Assembly: GCF_023238625.1 (NCBI RefSeq)
Contig: NZ_CP096670.1
Span: 2,345,501 to 2,409,500, forward strand
Source: Agarivorans sp. TSD2052
Lineage (GTDB): Bacteria; Pseudomonadota; Gammaproteobacteria; Enterobacterales; Celerinatantimonadaceae
Length of the DNA stretch: 64,000 nucleotides
Reading direction: 5' to 3'
Part shown: positions 8,633 to 16,805 of the stretch, piece by piece
How positions within the stretch are numbered: position 1 is the first letter of the stretch
Layout of the letters: each line of letters opens with the position of its first letter
Translations under genes and position numbers: made by a program
The notes under the pieces: generated by a model
The model's input: only the letters and a program-made list of their open reading frames with translations
Database searches by the model: none
Told to the model about the DNA's origin: nothing

Positions 8633-10189
8633 ATGACTACCCATATAAACAAAGTCGCAGTGGGTGTTGGCTTAATCGCTACTTCCGGCGCTGCAGTTGC
8701 TGCCTCTCAACCCAACATTCTTGCGATCTGGGGTGACGACATTGGCATCTTTAACATCAGCGCTTACAACAACGGTATGATGGGTTACCAGACACCCAAT
8801 ATTGACCGTATTGCCAGCGAAGGCGCTCTGTTTACTGACCATTATGGACAACAGTCCTGTACGGCGGGACGCGCCGCATTTCTCACCGGGCAAGAACCGT
8901 TTCGTACCGGTTTGTTAACTATTGGAATGCCCGGCTCAGACCACGGCATTCCTGACTGGGCTCCGACAATTGCCGACTTGTTAAAAGAACGTGGCTACAT
9001 GACCGCCCAGTTTGGTAAAAACCACATGGGCGACCAAGATAAACATCTCCCAACAAATCATGGATTTGATGAATTCTTCGGTAACCTTTATCACCTTAAT
9101 GCCGAAGAAGAGCCTGAAACTTACTACTACCCTAAAGACCCGGAGTTTCGCAAAAACTTCGGCCCTCGGGGCGTCATTAAGTCAAGTGCCGACGGCAAAA
9201 TTGAAGACACCGGTCCAATGACGCGTAAGCGTATGGAAACAGCCGATGAAGAATTTTTAGAGGAGTCTTTAGCCTTTATGGAAAAGGCCGTTAAAGCGGA
9301 TAAGCCGTTTTTCATCTGGCATAACACCACGCGTATGCATGTATGGACACGCCTGCAAGAGAAATATCAAGGCGCTTCAGGCATATCGATTTATGCCGAC
9401 GGTATGCTAGAACACGATGATCATGTGGGTATTCTTCTAGACAAACTCGATGATCTAGGAATTGCCGACAATACCATCGTTATTTACTCAACGGACAATG
9501 GCGCTGAAACAGCGTCATGGCCTGATGGCGGCGCAAGCTTTTTTCATGGTGAAAAAGGCACAACCTACGAAGGTGGGATGCGCGTTCCACAACTAGTACG
9601 CTGGCCTGGAGTTATCGAGCCCGGCGCAAAAATTAACGATATCATGTCACATAAAGACTGGATCCCAACGCTATTAGCCGCTGCTGGCGATGACCAAGTG
9701 GTAGAAAAGCTTAAATCTGAAGACGGTGCTCGTTACAACGGAAAGAATTGGCGAGTTCACTTAGATGGCTACAACTTTATGCCTTACTTTGAAGGAAAAA
9801 CCGAAAAAGGCCCGCGCGACTCTATGTTTTATTTCTCTGCAAACGCTGAGTTAAATGCAGTTCGTTGGAATGATTTTAAGGTTTCATTCGCAGTAATGGA
9901 AGGTAACATCTCCGATGCTGTTCGTTTTCAACCTAACTGGCCACAAATTGTTCACCTCCGTGCTGACCCATTTGAAAAAGCCCCTCACGAGTCAGGTTTA
10001 TACCTACGTTGGATGGCTGATAATATGTGGTTATTCGTACCTGTAGCTAGTCAGGTGCAACCATTTATTGAATCAGTTAATCAATACCCCTTCCAACCAA
10101 GCCAAGTACTAAACCTAGGCAATTTTAATCAAGATGTATTCATGCTGAAAAATAAACTGAATCAACTTGAGCAAGCCGCTGGCAAGTAA
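8633..10189 (+). CDS. Exported arylsulfatase (type I, Cys-type)
   Basis: 518 residues with a signal peptide (cleavage likely after AVA, residues 21-23). The sulfatase family features are clear: metal-binding DD at 35-36, the formylglycine motif C-T-A-G-R with Cys76, GKNHMG, TDNGAE, and HGEKGTTYEGGMRVP. The C/S-x-P/A-x-R motif needs Cys oxidation by an FGE or anSME. The protein would hydrolyse sulfate esters in the periplasm; the substrate is not deducible. It is transcribed divergently from moxR and followed by a terminator hairpin and a HAD phosphatase gene. The ATG follows GGAG within a good distance. Confidence 0.9.
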   Translation: MTTHINKVAVGVGLIATSGAAVAASQPNILAIWGDDIGIFNISAYNNGMMGYQTPNIDRIASEGALFTDHYGQQSCTAGRAAFLTGQEPFRTGLLTIGMPGSDHGIPDWAPTIADLLKERGYMTAQFGKNHMGDQDKHLPTNHGFDEFFGNLYHLNAEEEPETYYYPKDPEFRKNFGPRGVIKSSADGKIEDTGPMTRKRMETADEEFLEESLAFMEKAVKADKPFFIWHNTTRMHVWTRLQEKYQGASGISIYADGMLEHDDHVGILLDKLDDLGIADNTIVIYSTDNGAETASWPDGGASFFHGEKGTTYEGGMRVPQLVRWPGVIEPGAKINDIMSHKDWIPTLLAAAGDDQVVEKLKSEDGARYNGKNWRVHLDGYNFMPYFEGKTEKGPRDSMFYFSANAELNAVRWNDFKVSFAVMEGNISDAVRFQPNWPQIVHLRADPFEKAPHESGLYLRWMADNMWLFVPVASQVQPFIESVNQYPFQPSQVLNLGNFNQDVFMLKNKLNQLEQAAGK

Positions 10190-10220
10190 GCGCGGTAACG
10201 TTGCCAACTAAACCTTACTA

Positions 10221-10245
10221 GAGCCACTTTAACAGTGGCTTTTTC
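10221..10245 (+). terminator. Rho-independent terminator after the sulfatase gene
   Basis: AGCCAC, loop TTTAACA, GTGGCT, followed by TTTTC. It sits 32 bp after the sulfatase stop and 23 bp before the HAD gene start, so it separates the two or attenuates read-through. Confidence 0.75.
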
Positions 10246-10267
10246 ATAAGCTCTTTTGGGTGAATAT

Positions 10268-11263
10268 ATGTTAAGTAGAATCAAATTAATTATTATTTCT
10301 ATAAGTATTTTGGGCGCTTTCAAGGCCTATGCCGACAATGACCCTTTGCCTTCTTGGAATAACGGTGACACTAAACAAAGTATTATTTCTTTCGTTAACC
10401 AAGTGACCGATAAAAATTCACCTCATTACGTGCCAGTGGCCGAGCGCATAGTAACCCTAGATAACGACGGTACCCTATGGAGTGAACAGCCAATGTATTT
10501 CCAGTTGTATTTCGCCTTAGACAGGCTACAAAAACTGGCGATAAAGGACCCTAAACTGGCCGAACAAGAACCCTATGCAGCAGCGCTTAAAGGAGACATC
10601 AAGCCATTACTAGCAGCAGGAGATGAAGCACTACTATATCTAGCCTCACACACGTTTACCGGAATGACTGTCAGCGAATACCACCAAATGGTCGAAACGT
10701 GGGTAAGTACGGCTAAACACCCAACAAAGGATAAGCTATTTACCGAGCTGGTTTATCAACCCATGATTGAGATGATCAACTATCTAAAAGCCAACGACTT
10801 TAAACCCTATATTGTTTCTGGTGGAGGCATAGAGTTTGTTCGTCCATGGGCCGAAAAAGTTTACGGTATACCTCCAGAGCAAGTCATTGGCAGCAGCTTT
10901 AAAACCGAGTATCAAATGCATGACGGAAAGGCGGTACTGATAAAAAAAGCCGAGTTACAGTTTGTTAACGACAAAAATATGAAGCCGGTTGCGATTAACC
11001 ACCACATTGGTCGTAAGCCAATTATGGCATTTGGTAACTCTGACGGTGATCTTGCTATGTTACATTGGACAACTTCAGATTCTACGCCAAGTATGAGTGT
11101 GTATATTCATCATACTGATGCCACACGTGAATGGGCTTATGACCGCGATTCACCTATTGGCCAACTAGATCAAGGCCTCATTGATGCTAAGCAAAACAGT
11201 TGGCCTGTAGTAGATATGAAAAATGATTGGAAGGTTGTTTACCCTTACGAGTTAAAGCAATAA
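10268..11263 (+). CDS. Exported HAD-superfamily phosphatase
   Basis: 331 residues from the ATG at 10268, chosen over an in-frame TTG at 10256 because GGGTGA precedes it and a signal peptide begins there (MLSRIKLIIISISILGAFKAYA). HAD motifs are intact: motif I LDNDGTLW (nucleophile and acid Asp), motif II SGGG, a later Lys, and motif IV FGNSDGDLAM. These predict a periplasmic phosphomonoesterase. It follows the sulfatase across a terminator, so the two may work in the same nutrient-scavenging context (inference). The substrate is unknown. Confidence 0.82.
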   Translation: MLSRIKLIIISISILGAFKAYADNDPLPSWNNGDTKQSIISFVNQVTDKNSPHYVPVAERIVTLDNDGTLWSEQPMYFQLYFALDRLQKLAIKDPKLAEQEPYAAALKGDIKPLLAAGDEALLYLASHTFTGMTVSEYHQMVETWVSTAKHPTKDKLFTELVYQPMIEMINYLKANDFKPYIVSGGGIEFVRPWAEKVYGIPPEQVIGSSFKTEYQMHDGKAVLIKKAELQFVNDKNMKPVAINHHIGRKPIMAFGNSDGDLAMLHWTTSDSTPSMSVYIHHTDATREWAYDRDSPIGQLDQGLIDAKQNSWPVVDMKNDWKVVYPYELKQ

Positions 11264-11287
11264 TTTTTAACTAGCCGTTTTCACGCA

Positions 11288-11320
11288 GAAGGAAGCTATA
11301 AAGCAACCTTCTTTTACTTT
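11288..11320 (+). terminator. Terminator hairpin after the HAD phosphatase gene
   Basis: GAAGG/CCTTC arms with an inner AGCT-ATAA-AGC pairing and two A-A mismatches, followed by TTTTACTTTTT. It is placed 25 bp after the stop. Confidence 0.65.
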
Positions 11321-11414
11321 TTGGCGATGATCACACTTAAGAAATGGTTAAAGAACATTACCAGGTATCTATTGACAAAAAATACTCACTAATTGATCAA
11401 GCGCACCGCCAGTT

Positions 11415-11489
11415 ATAAAACCCCACCATGTAAACAGAGGCTGGTTAAACAGGCTAGGCAAACATTAGAAGAATAGGATAAAACCCCAC
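11415..11489. repeat. 12-bp direct repeat upstream of the vemP-like gene
   Basis: ATAAAACCCCAC occurs at 11415-11426 and again at 11478-11489, 63 bp start to start, about six helical turns. It lies in the 311-bp non-coding region between the HAD gene and the vemP-like frame, where the promoter of the vemP-secD-secF-chaA transcript must be. It may be a regulator site; nothing further is visible. Confidence 0.35.
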
Positions 11490-11574
11490 TTATTAGTCCG
11501 AAAAACAGATTTTACCATTGCTTGAAAAGCCAGTTTTTAGTAAAATATTGGCCTTCTATTTGATAGGTGTTTCG

Positions 11575-12051
11575 TTGAAATATTTTTGGCGTAAGTTTTT
11601 CTTAGTTAGCCTTATAACACTATGCTCTCACATTGTGACAGCTCAAGTGGCTACATCTGCGCCTTCGGATAACTCGGTTCTCTCTACCTTTCAAATTGAA
11701 GCTTTAGATTCATTGGTCAGTCAAAAGTCCTTTAATAGTATTGAACATGAGAATGGCTACTTAGACAGTGAAGACGAACATTCACAATTAAAAGCTTTTT
11801 CGTCCTATTTTCTAAATTCCTTAAGGCGTGTTGAGTCTAGTGACCATTGTGCTGCCTATGGCGTAAGTCCCGACTACTTTTTATTATTCGCTCTATTGCC
11901 CCCCCTTCTATTTGAGCTTGCTCAACTTGCTAGTCCGATTCAAAAAACCCAGTTTCATTGGACTGCTAACGTTAGTACTACACGCTCAAGAATTTCCGGA
12001 TGGAAAGAAGCAAACACGCTTTATACCCACAATAATTCACACCTAAGTTAA
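11575..12051 (+). CDS. vemP: VemP-like secretion monitor (translation-arrest leader for secDF)
   Basis: 158 codons from a TTG at 11575 preceded by AGGT; an in-frame TTG at 11518 would lengthen it by 19. The start choice is inference. It has a Sec signal peptide (MKYFWRKFFLVSLITLCSHIVTAQ pattern: basic, hydrophobic, A-Q-V-A), a hydrophobic middle (FLLFALLPPLLFEL, about 102-114) and a C-terminal segment R139-I-S-G-W143-K-E-x-N-x-x-Y150. In Vibrio, VemP (159 residues as I recall) is encoded before secD2F2 and stalls ribosomes near its C terminus through a motif around Trp143, until Sec/SecDF pulls it out. Length, signal, Trp position and location before secDF all agree. The match is from memory, not alignment. 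Confidence 0.75.
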   Translation: MKYFWRKFFLVSLITLCSHIVTAQVATSAPSDNSVLSTFQIEALDSLVSQKSFNSIEHENGYLDSEDEHSQLKAFSSYFLNSLRRVESSDHCAAYGVSPDYFLLFALLPPLLFELAQLASPIQKTQFHWTANVSTTRSRISGWKEANTLYTHNNSHLS

Positions 12052-12174
12052 CTCTCTTCGCCCAATCAATTTGGGCAATAAAAATAACGCAAATACATCT
12101 ATAAGCTGTTGTTTATGTTGAATGACATTTTTGACAGAGCTTGCGTACTTTATTTTTTCTAAAAGAGAATTACC
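12047..12174 (+). promoter_or_regulatory. RNA pairing between the vemP stop region and the secD ribosome-binding site
   Basis: The arm at 12047-12058 (GTTAACTCTCTT, containing the vemP stop TAA) can pair with 12163-12174 (AAGAGAATTACC, containing the secD Shine-Dalgarno AGAG) at ten of twelve positions. A ribosome stalled at the last vemP codons would cover the first arm and free the secD site. This is the control logic known for Vibrio vemP-secD2. Folding was judged by eye; the loop is about 104 nt. Confidence 0.55.
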
Positions 12175-12176
12175 CC

Positions 12177-13961
12177 GTGAAAAAAACCAGTTCCCCAATA
12201 AATCACTATGCTAAATGGAAATATGCTGTGCTTATATTTAGCGTAGTGGTTATGACTTTGAGTGCTCTACCCTCTTGGTATGGTGACAATGCAGCACTGC
12301 ATATTACTAGCAGAAATCAAACAACCGACGTGGCCAACCTTGCGCGCTATTTCAATGATAGCGATATTGATTTTCTAGACATCTATCAGCAAGGCGATAG
12401 AACGGTAGTGGTATTGGACCAACCCGCTCAACAGGCGAAGGCTCAACAACTATTGGCTAATAAGCTAGGAGACGATATTACTGTGGCGCTGGCCATTGAG
12501 CCGGCGGCACCAAATTGGCTGTTGAATGCTGGTTTCTCACCGATATCGTTGGGTCTAGATTTAAGAGGTGGCGTACAGTTTCTTCTAGAGGTTGATATGA
12601 AGCCTGTCTATCAAGCTCACGCTCAAATGCTTATTGACGAAATTAGGCAAGAAATCCCGCGAAGTCGTGGTCGTCAGCAAGATGAAATCGCACGAATCAC
12701 CCTGCCATCTAGCGGTGATGTTGCACATGTTCGCCAACACATTCGTGAGAACTTTCCCCATTGGCAGTTAAGCGCTTCTGGTAAAACCGTCACCCTACAA
12801 TTAGCGGAAGAAGAGAAAGCCACCCTCAGAAATTTAACGGTTCAGCAGAACCTACAGATTATGCGTAGCCGAATCGAAGAGCTCGGTATTACTGAAGCTA
12901 TCGTGCAACGCCAAGGCGAAAATCGAATTCGCATTGAACTGCCAGGAGTACAAGATCCATCGGCGGCCAAAGATGTGATAGGAGCCACCGCCTCGCTGGC
13001 TTTCCACGCGATGCCTAGAAATGTGGGCCAGCAAACCCAACAATTGCTCGACAGTGATGGCAACCGTTTGTCAATTGCTCGAAGAGCCGTACTCGGTGGA
13101 GAACATATCATTGATGCGCGAGCCGGTATGGGTGAAATGGGGGGTTCCGAAGTTAATATATCGCTTGATTCTGTAGGCGGCAGAATGATGGCTAACTTTT
13201 CTCGTGCAAATATCGGCGAGCCGATGGCCACGGTATACAGCGAATACAGCAGAGACGCAAAGGGGAATAGTCAAAAAGTCAGTACCGTTATCAGTGTGGC
13301 CACTATTCAATCTCAGTTAGGTAATCGTTTTAGAATTACTGGCGCTGGCAGCATGCAAGATGCTCAAGAACTGGCTCTGTTACTAAGAGCTGGGTCATTA
13401 ACTGCACCGGTCACTATTATTGAAGAAAGAACCATAGGCCCATCACTCGGCGCTGAAAATGTAAAAAATGGCTTTGGAGCCTTAGCCCTAGGTTTAGGCC
13501 TAACCCTCAGCTTTATTGCGCTGTGGTACAGGCGCTTAGGTTGGGTGGCCAATGCTGCTTTGATAACCAATATGGTATGTCTATTTGGCTTGATAGCCTT
13601 ATTACCCGGTGCCGTTCTTACCCTACCCGGTATTGCTGGACTGGTGCTAACTGTTGGCATGGCAGTAGATACTAATGTGCTAATTTTTGAACGCATAAAA
13701 GACAAAATGAAAGAAGGTCGAACTTTTGCGCAATCTATTGATCGAGGATTTCAAAGTGCTTTTGGTTCGATTTTCGATGCCAATTTAACCACCATGATTG
13801 TTGCCGTTGCCCTTTACTCAATCGGCAATGGCCCCATACAAGGCTTCGCTCTAACACTGGGTTTAGGCTTGCTAACCAGCATGTTTACTGGGATTTTTGC
13901 TTCTCGAGCACTGATCAATTTGGTTTGGGGGCGTGATCAACGCCGTGACCTAAGGTTATAG
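12177..13961 (+). CDS. secD: SecD, protein-export membrane subunit (second-copy type, secD2)
   Basis: 594 residues from the GTG at 12177 (MKKTSSPINHYAKWKY); an upstream in-frame TTG at 12141 is unlikely. There is an N-terminal helix, a large periplasmic P1 region (GLDLRGGVQFLLEVD; LQIMRSRIEELGITEAIVQRQGENRIRIELPGVQD) and a C-terminal RND-type membrane domain (GSLTAPVTIIEERTIGPSLG; VGMAVDTNVLIFERIKD, with the conserved Asp; FDANLTTMI). SecD with SecF uses the ion gradient to pull exported chains. No yajC, tgt or queA lies beside it, so this is not the standard housekeeping cluster, in keeping with a vemP-controlled paralogue. Confidence 0.93.
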   Translation: MKKTSSPINHYAKWKYAVLIFSVVVMTLSALPSWYGDNAALHITSRNQTTDVANLARYFNDSDIDFLDIYQQGDRTVVVLDQPAQQAKAQQLLANKLGDDITVALAIEPAAPNWLLNAGFSPISLGLDLRGGVQFLLEVDMKPVYQAHAQMLIDEIRQEIPRSRGRQQDEIARITLPSSGDVAHVRQHIRENFPHWQLSASGKTVTLQLAEEEKATLRNLTVQQNLQIMRSRIEELGITEAIVQRQGENRIRIELPGVQDPSAAKDVIGATASLAFHAMPRNVGQQTQQLLDSDGNRLSIARRAVLGGEHIIDARAGMGEMGGSEVNISLDSVGGRMMANFSRANIGEPMATVYSEYSRDAKGNSQKVSTVISVATIQSQLGNRFRITGAGSMQDAQELALLLRAGSLTAPVTIIEERTIGPSLGAENVKNGFGALALGLGLTLSFIALWYRRLGWVANAALITNMVCLFGLIALLPGAVLTLPGIAGLVLTVGMAVDTNVLIFERIKDKMKEGRTFAQSIDRGFQSAFGSIFDANLTTMIVAVALYSIGNGPIQGFALTLGLGLLTSMFTGIFASRALINLVWGRDQRRDLRL

Positions 13962-13964
13962 ACA

Positions 13965-14867
13965 ATGACTATTTCTAATAATTTGCTTACTCGTATCCGC
14001 TTGCTGATGTCTGGTATGTCAGTCCTTCTATTCATCTTTGCGGTAACGCTAATTAGTGTAAAAAGCTTTAACTGGGGGCTTGATTTTACTGGCGGTGTGG
14101 TCGCTGAAGTCAGGCTAGATAAATCACTGAAGCTTAACGAGCTTAAGTCGCACCTTGATCGTTCTCTAGCTCAAGATGTGCAGGTGATTAGCTCAGCTGA
14201 ATCTGGCAGATGGCTGGTTCGTTACAACCAACCCGACGCAATTAGCGAGCCACTCGCCAGCACCTTGGGGTCGATCAGTGAGTCGGTAGAAGTGCTAAAT
14301 AGTAGCGTTGTTGGCCCACAAGTTGGCCAAGATATGGTCGAACAAGGAAGCTTAGCCATGTTTGCTTGTTTTATACTCACCATGATCTATTTGAGCTTTA
14401 GATTTGAATGGCGCCTCGCTTTAGGCGCGTTGTCGGCATTGATCTATGACGTAGTGATCGTTATAGGCCTGTTTTCCTTAACAGGCATGGAGTTTAACCT
14501 GACGATTTTAGCGGCAGTATTAGCCGTGTTAGGTTATTCGCTCAATGATTCTATCATCATTGCTGATCGGGCCCGCGAGCTGTTAAGAGCCAATCCGAAA
14601 GGCGATACAAATATCATTATTAACGACACATTAAGAGCAACCGTGTCGAGAACTTTAGTGACCTCTGGCACAACACTAGCCACAGTATCAAGTTTGTGGC
14701 TACTAGGAGGCCCTGCGCTAGAAGGTTTTGCCATCGCATTATGTCTAGGTATTGCCAGTGGGACTTGGTCTTCAGTGTCTTTGGGGGTGACCTTGCCACA
14801 AATGATTGGTTTAAAACCAGAGCACTATCAAGTTAAAGATATTGATACTAAAGAGGCCTACCTATGA
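13965..14867 (+). CDS. secF: SecF, protein-export membrane subunit (secF2)
   Basis: 300 residues. First helix near 13-30, then FNWGLDFTGGVVAEVRLD, periplasmic P4 domain, and five membrane helices with GYSLNDSIIIADRARE (conserved Asp) and NDTLRATVSRTLVTSGTT. It partners SecD, three bases downstream of its stop. Its own stop overlaps the chaA start (ATGA), so secD-secF-chaA is one transcript. The likely driving ion is Na+ or H+; in Vibrio the second SecDF differs in ion use from the first, which cannot be read here. Confidence 0.93.
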   Translation: MTISNNLLTRIRLLMSGMSVLLFIFAVTLISVKSFNWGLDFTGGVVAEVRLDKSLKLNELKSHLDRSLAQDVQVISSAESGRWLVRYNQPDAISEPLASTLGSISESVEVLNSSVVGPQVGQDMVEQGSLAMFACFILTMIYLSFRFEWRLALGALSALIYDVVIVIGLFSLTGMEFNLTILAAVLAVLGYSLNDSIIIADRARELLRANPKGDTNIIINDTLRATVSRTLVTSGTTLATVSSLWLLGGPALEGFAIALCLGIASGTWSSVSLGVTLPQMIGLKPEHYQVKDIDTKEAYL

Positions 14868-15955
14868 GCCGCTTCCTCAAACAAGAATATGTTTTAGTTG
14901 TCGGTATTCTGACTGTTTTACTGTTTAAGTTAATGGGTGACGAGTTACTGCACAGTAGTATCACATCAGTGCCTAGTGTTGTGCTAATTGCGGTGCTGTT
15001 TGTGGTGGTGATGGCGTCAATTTTTGCGGTAGTGAGACACTCTGATGCTTTAGCAATAAAGCTTGGTGACCCCTATGGCACGCTAATACTGACCCTTTCA
15101 GTGGTGATACTTGAAGTGGTGATGATCTCGTCAGTCATGTTGACTGGAGACGCCAACCCAGTATTGGCCAGAGATACCATGTTTGCGGTTATTATGACGG
15201 TACTAAATGGCCTAGTGGGCTTAACCCTGCTGTTAGGCGGGCTTAAGTATCATACCCAAAAATACAATATCGAAGGATTAAAGTCTTACTTGGTCGCTAT
15301 CATCCCACTGGCGATTTTGTGTTTGATTTTACCCAACTTCACTCGAGTGGATGACGCGGGCTCTATGTCGGCGGTAATGACCGCTACCCTCGTGTTAGTG
15401 TCAATTTCACTGTATGCCGTGTTTTTGTTCATTCAAACTAAAAGCCATACCCACTTTTTTATCGATGAAGATCATCAGGATGAAGAGGAGTTCCATGGCC
15501 CAATTGGCAGCAATTTGTATCACGCACTACTGCTGATTGGATACCTCATCGTCGTTATATTTTTAGCGAAGAGTTTTGCTATCCCCATCGATAGCACCAT
15601 TAACTTGTTAGGTGCTCCACAAGCACTTGGTGGATTTGTCGTTGCGGTACTGGTCTTAGCACCTGAAGCCGTTGGCGCTGCGAAGGCGGCGCTAAACAAT
15701 CAATTACAGCGGGCAATGAATCTGTTCTTTGGCTCGGTTTTAGCCACCATCGCCTTGACAGTGCCCGCAGTATTACTCCTCTCTGGGCTAATTAACCAGC
15801 CTATACACTTAGGCCTCAGGCCCTCCGAAATGGTGCTGTTATGTGCAACATTAATGGTGGCGAGTTTAAGCTTTAGCAGTGGTAAAACGAACTCCTTAAA
15901 CGGGGCGACCCACTTAGTTCTGTTTTTTGCCTACTTAATATTGATGTTTGAATAA
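14864..15955 (+). CDS. chaA: ChaA-type Ca2+(Na+)/H+ antiporter
   Basis: 363 residues with about eleven membrane segments. CaCA-family repeats show the paired acidic motifs (GTLILTLSVVILEVVMIS in the first half, VLAPEAVGAAKAALNNQLQRAMN in the second), with an acidic cytoplasmic loop (DEDHQDEEEFHG) between. The family exchanges Ca2+, Na+ or K+ for protons at the inner membrane. The start overlaps the secF stop by 4 bp. Co-transcription with a SecDF pair and a VemP-like sensor suggests a link between ion homeostasis and ion-driven export; that link is inference. Confidence 0.88.
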   Translation: MSRFLKQEYVLVVGILTVLLFKLMGDELLHSSITSVPSVVLIAVLFVVVMASIFAVVRHSDALAIKLGDPYGTLILTLSVVILEVVMISSVMLTGDANPVLARDTMFAVIMTVLNGLVGLTLLLGGLKYHTQKYNIEGLKSYLVAIIPLAILCLILPNFTRVDDAGSMSAVMTATLVLVSISLYAVFLFIQTKSHTHFFIDEDHQDEEEFHGPIGSNLYHALLLIGYLIVVIFLAKSFAIPIDSTINLLGAPQALGGFVVAVLVLAPEAVGAAKAALNNQLQRAMNLFFGSVLATIALTVPAVLLLSGLINQPIHLGLRPSEMVLLCATLMVASLSFSSGKTNSLNGATHLVLFFAYLILMFE

Positions 15956-15974
15956 ACCTGTTCGACCCACAGAA

Positions 15975-15996
15975 ACCTTGTGCCTCGGCACAAGGT
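15975..15996 (+). terminator. Stable hairpin after chaA
   Basis: ACCTTGTGCC-TC-GGCACAAGGT, a ten-base perfect arm pair (inner C-G likely opening to a four-base loop), 20 bp after the chaA stop. There is no T-run, so it may be a weak terminator or mRNA-stabilising hairpin before the DedA gene. Confidence 0.5.
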
Positions 15997-16028
15997 AAAC
16001 CTCCATTCTAATAGGGTGAAATTTTAAT

Positions 16029-16682
16029 ATGTTAGATATTTTGTATGCTATATGGCACCACGATTATGAAACACTGTTACACATAAACTCACTAAATTGG
16101 CTATTACTCGTGTTGGCGCTGGTGCTATTTTTGGAATCCAGCTTCGTTTTCTTGCCTTTACCAGGCGACAGCCTAGTATTGTTTGTTGGCGGGTTAATTG
16201 GCATGGGGATCTTGGATTTTTACCCCGCTATTGCAGCGCTTTGTCTCTCATCGTCTTTAGGGTGTATTTGTGCCTACTCGCAAGGTCGACTATTACAGAA
16301 AACCTCGCTACTTTTATTCGTTGAGCGCGTTCTACCTGAAAAGGCCCTGCCTAAAACAAAATACCTATTGAGTAAATACGGCTTCCTGTCTCTGTTCGTA
16401 TCGCGGTTTATCCCTTTCGTAAGAGTACTTACCCCCATGTTAATGGGTATTTCTAAACTTGGCTTCTGGAAAACCGTGTTAGCCAGTACCGCGAGTTCAT
16501 TGATTTGGAGTATATTGCTGCTAATGTTGGGCAAATGGTTAATGCTTAATCCAGTACTATCAGATAATCAACAACTGGTCACTCAAGCGATTGTTATGAT
16601 CAGTTTGGCTTTGATGATTATAGGTACCGTAGGAGGATTGTTTCGTCTGTTAGCCAATAAACATCGTAGCCATGTTAATTAA
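16029..16682 (+). CDS. DedA-family inner-membrane protein
   Basis: 217 residues. The DedA/SNARE-associated domain is recognisable: E-x-x-x-x-x-P-x-P-x-x-x-x (FLESSFVFLPLPGDSLVLFVGG), G..LG...Y..G, and SRFIPFVRVLTPMLMGISKLG with the conserved Arg residues, followed by two C-terminal helices. DedA proteins flip or transport lipid carriers such as undecaprenyl phosphate, needed for membrane potential and envelope stress resistance. GGGTGA lies before the ATG. It follows chaA after a hairpin and is closed by a bidirectional terminator. Confidence 0.88.
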   Translation: MLDILYAIWHHDYETLLHINSLNWLLLVLALVLFLESSFVFLPLPGDSLVLFVGGLIGMGILDFYPAIAALCLSSSLGCICAYSQGRLLQKTSLLLFVERVLPEKALPKTKYLLSKYGFLSLFVSRFIPFVRVLTPMLMGISKLGFWKTVLASTASSLIWSILLLMLGKWLMLNPVLSDNQQLVTQAIVMISLALMIIGTVGGLFRLLANKHRSHVN

Positions 16683-16739
16683 TCGGGAGATTGAGCGGGT
16701 GACTTTCAATTGGCTTGATTGACCCATCAATCTAAAAAC

Positions 16740-16766
16740 GCGGTAAAGACCTCACATCTTTACCGC
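16740..16766. terminator. Bidirectional terminator between dedA and the amidohydrolase gene
   Basis: GCGGTAAAGA, loop CCTCACA, TCTTTACCGC: a ten-bp perfect stem. On the minus strand it is followed by GTTTTTAG, on the plus strand by ATTTATA. It serves two converging genes. Confidence 0.85.
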
Positions 16767-16805
16767 ATTTATAGGTGTCATATACGCATTAGCAAGTTGT
16801 AATGC

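Noticed and set aside
11518-11574. Upstream TTG as start of the vemP-like gene
   Set aside because: It would add 19 residues before a complete signal peptide; the start at 11575 has AGGT before it and gives the VemP length.
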